Positions 61,613 through 64,000 of a stretch of 64,000 nt of DNA are shown piece by piece. Both the position numbers and the translations under genes were made by a program. The number at the start of each line of letters is the position of its first letter. Position 1 is the first letter of the stretch. Source of the stretch: Serinus canaria (taxonomy: Eukaryota > Chordata > Aves > Passeriformes > Fringillidae); assembly GCF_022539315.1 (NCBI RefSeq), contig NC_066317.1:44176435-44240434 (forward strand), written 5' to 3'. The notes below the pieces were generated by a model. The model was not told where the DNA came from. It saw nothing but the letters and a program-made list of their open reading frames with translations, and searched no databases.

Positions 61613-64000
61613 TTTTTGATCCCTTATTCCTTTTTGTCTGCCTGTTATAGCTAAGTAAAGTAGAGTGTGTGTGGTGGTTCATGTTGTTGATAGGGAAAGG
61701 GCATAAACTTCCACGTTTTGAAATCAAGACAAGGCATTCAAACCTTGCTGGCTGTCCTTGTTGGCCTTTGATGAATAATTTCTAGCTCTGCTCTCTGTTT
61801 TTGGGAAAAGTAGGGAATACATACTCTGCTTTACCTTCCTTCTTGGGGGACGCCAGGAGTGGTTAATCTCTTTAAGAATCTGTTCCTGTAGAAGTACTAT
61901 CCTGCACAAATATTTTTGTCCATGGCACTGGAAAATGCACAAAAAGTTTCAGAGGAACATAGTGCAGAAAAGGAAGCCGGGCATGGCATTGCATTCTTCA
62001 GTGAAAACAGAAGTATTCTGGGCAATTAGACTGGGGAATATTTCCATGTAACTTCTATGGGATCTCACTTTCATCAGTGAAAAATAGTACTTTTCATTAC
62101 TTTTCATTTGAGTTTGGGTTACCATGTTGACGATCCTGCATATGGTGATGACTGCATAATTAAAAGGATAATACAGGGCAGTTCACCCAGTGGCTGCCCT
62201 TGCCCTCACACACCTGCCCAGGACTTTGTTCAGCTTTGAGTCACATGCTTAAATTCCAGTTTAAGATGTCAGAGCTGATGCTGGCCACTAAGGAAAGCCA
62301 ATACTGATGCATCATTGCTTTGCTGCATCAGCTCCAAAATTTCTGCTGCTATTTGGAAGGAAGATGGAGAAAAACCTCTATATGCAGCACAGAATATTGT
62401 ATATGCAATGTTCTATGTACAAAATTCTACAAAACATATGTTCTACCAAAAAAAAAAGGTACAAAAATTCTATATACATCATTAAATATTGTATACAAAT
62501 ACAGAGAAAAACTCTGCATAGATTACTATATAGAGAGTTCAGCACTAAGCCACCAGGCAGTAAAATTATCTGGAGCTAAACTTCAGCTAGTGTAATTTCA
62601 TATAAGTCCCTTGAAACCTGTCCTTAGCATAACTGTGTGGTTCATGCCAACAGAGCACCTGAAATTTTTTTTCCTTTTAATATTTTCAAAAATCAGAAGC
62701 TGTCTCTAGATTCAGAGCATTTGTCACAAGGAACTAACACCAGGAGCTGTCAGGTCATGTATGTCTAGCAAAATGTCTAGTGAAATGTTAGCTCTCCAAC
62801 CTTGACACACACTGCAGCTGTAGCTTCAGAATAAAAATTTCCAGAGCAGAATATATTAACGATTGGCTGGGTCTCAGTTTAAAGTTAGTGTAGCTCCATT
62901 AGTTCTCTGCTTCACATGTGACAAACCAGAGTAACAGAGCAGCAGATGCTCTTTCCCAAGGGACTGACAGACTGATAAACCACTGTATGTACCCTATACC
63001 TGCCATTCAAGTAGAAACTGCATTTCCATTTAAAAGTCTCTTATTTTATTAGAGTGCAATGAATGTGTTTTCATTAGTTGTGATCCCCGGTCTCTGTCTC
63101 TCCCTTCTAATGTGTTTTCTTTGGTGACATTTTTTCTTGTCAGAGAAAGGTCGTGACATTTCAAGGTGTTCACTTCCTGAAGCATGACTCCTGGAAGCAA
63201 TGAGATGCAGCTGACCTGTCAGTAAAAATCTGCCACAGTGAAAACAAGCCTGGCAAAAGCAGAGCTCAGAAGCATCAGCTCATGGTCACCCCTGATGGAG
63301 CTGATGGCTGCCCATGTTCTCTGTGTTATTACAAGACTGTCCAGAAAGGACAAAACCCCCAGGATTATGTGTCACTGAGTGCTGTTATTATTTGAACCTC
63401 TGTTTTCAAGCATCCCATTGATTTTGCATGGTGATTCACGCTCAGGCCAACTTTGTTTTGTTTAAACCTTAAATGATATTAACTTTAAATGTCAAAAATT
63501 GTTGTAAAGCAATTTTGGTTCCTTAATGAGTATAAATAGATTTCAGACTGCATATGTTAGTTGGGAGTAACCTGACTGAAATTCTTAGGCCTTTTCATGG
63601 TGGTTGTTACTCAGAAGCACAACACTGAGGACTTTAATCTCAAAGGGAAGTCTCTTTAATGCTGGCATCTCCAGAATGTAAATCAAAAGTAGATTTGGGC
63701 CTGACTGAAAAAGTTGGTTGCTTTCTGCCCCGATTTTCTTATTGCAGAAAAGTTGTATGCAGTTCTCATTTTGATTTAAGAGTGCTTTGCATTCTTTTTT
63801 CACCTGGGAAGGACTACATTATATTATTCTACAAAAACATGCTGAGCCCAGGGCAAGTCTGAAAATAACCTGTACATGACCCCTTTGTGCCAATGCATGC
63901 AAAAATGATAAACTATCTTCTGGAGAGAGAAGTGTGGTTTAGCTCTTTTAACCTCTACACAACCTGCTTTCTTGTAATATTTGTTAAATAACCCTTTCTG
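61613..64000. other. Intergenic to the right edge, no gene recognised
   Basis: No NMU exon, RNA gene or repeat was recognised. Confidence 0.55.

Noticed and set aside
61044..61654. Several overlapping 120-190-residue frames rich in Gly/Arg/Lys/Glu or Pro/Ser/Phe
   Set aside because: All are translations of the GGAA polypurine satellite on both strands and in several phases.
17811..64000. Search for NMU, the expected next gene
   Set aside because: No frame contains the conserved neuromedin U amidated C-terminal motif (FRPRN) or a plausible signal-peptide exon; the gene probably lies beyond the right edge.
1..64000. CRISPR arrays, operons or prokaryotic mobile elements
   Set aside because: The sequence is plainly vertebrate with spliced genes; the only tandem arrays are microsatellites without spacers.

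Overview
The window is vertebrate nuclear DNA and almost certainly avian. It has spliced exons with GT-AG borders, two CpG-island promoters, several CR1 LINE fragments, an ERVL-type solo LTR, and two tRNA-Ile-derived SINEs with CR1-like tails. That SINE structure matches the family known from songbirds (TguSINE1-like), so a passerine is most likely. No prokaryotic or organellar content was seen.

Layout, left to right. (1) Positions 1-6905, minus strand: the 5' part of EXOC1 (exocyst subunit 1, Sec3). Six coding exons (1-176, 800-987, 1756-1776, 2675-2834, 3687-3817, 4662-4785) encode about the first 266 residues; the gene continues off the left edge. One exon is a 21-nt in-frame microexon. 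An untranslated first exon and promoter lie in a CpG island at about 6480-6905, with a CRE cluster and a CTCF-like site. (2) 6906-12326: spacer between the genes, with a 650-bp CR1 fragment and a SINE. (3) 12327-17399, minus strand: the complete EXOC1L gene, three coding exons encoding 171 residues, with its start codon inside a CpG island (about 16960-17700). EXOC1L is a short tandem paralogue of the EXOC1 N-terminus. Its intron phases match and its second coding exon has the same length (131 nt) as that of EXOC1. (4) About 17.8-64 kb: a gene-free interval. It holds CR1 copies of different ages, a 466-bp solo LTR with a 5-bp target duplication, a second SINE, a perfect (CCTAT)45 array, a 0.5-kb GGAA-rich polypurine satellite, homopolymer tracts and a few perfect inverted repeats.

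The EXOC1-EXOC1L order and orientation match the vertebrate block NMU-EXOC1L-EXOC1-CEP135, so the empty right half is probably the EXOC1L-NMU intergenic region; no NMU exon was found in it. Both proteins carry the Sec3 N-terminal phosphoinositide-binding PH-type region. EXOC1 also begins its coiled-coil exocyst-core region in this window, which EXOC1L lacks. I see no evidence for a novel multi-gene system. The most useful observations are the microexon, the paralogue exon architecture, the CRE-rich promoter, a perfect 31-bp palindrome, and the cleanly bounded mobile elements and satellites.
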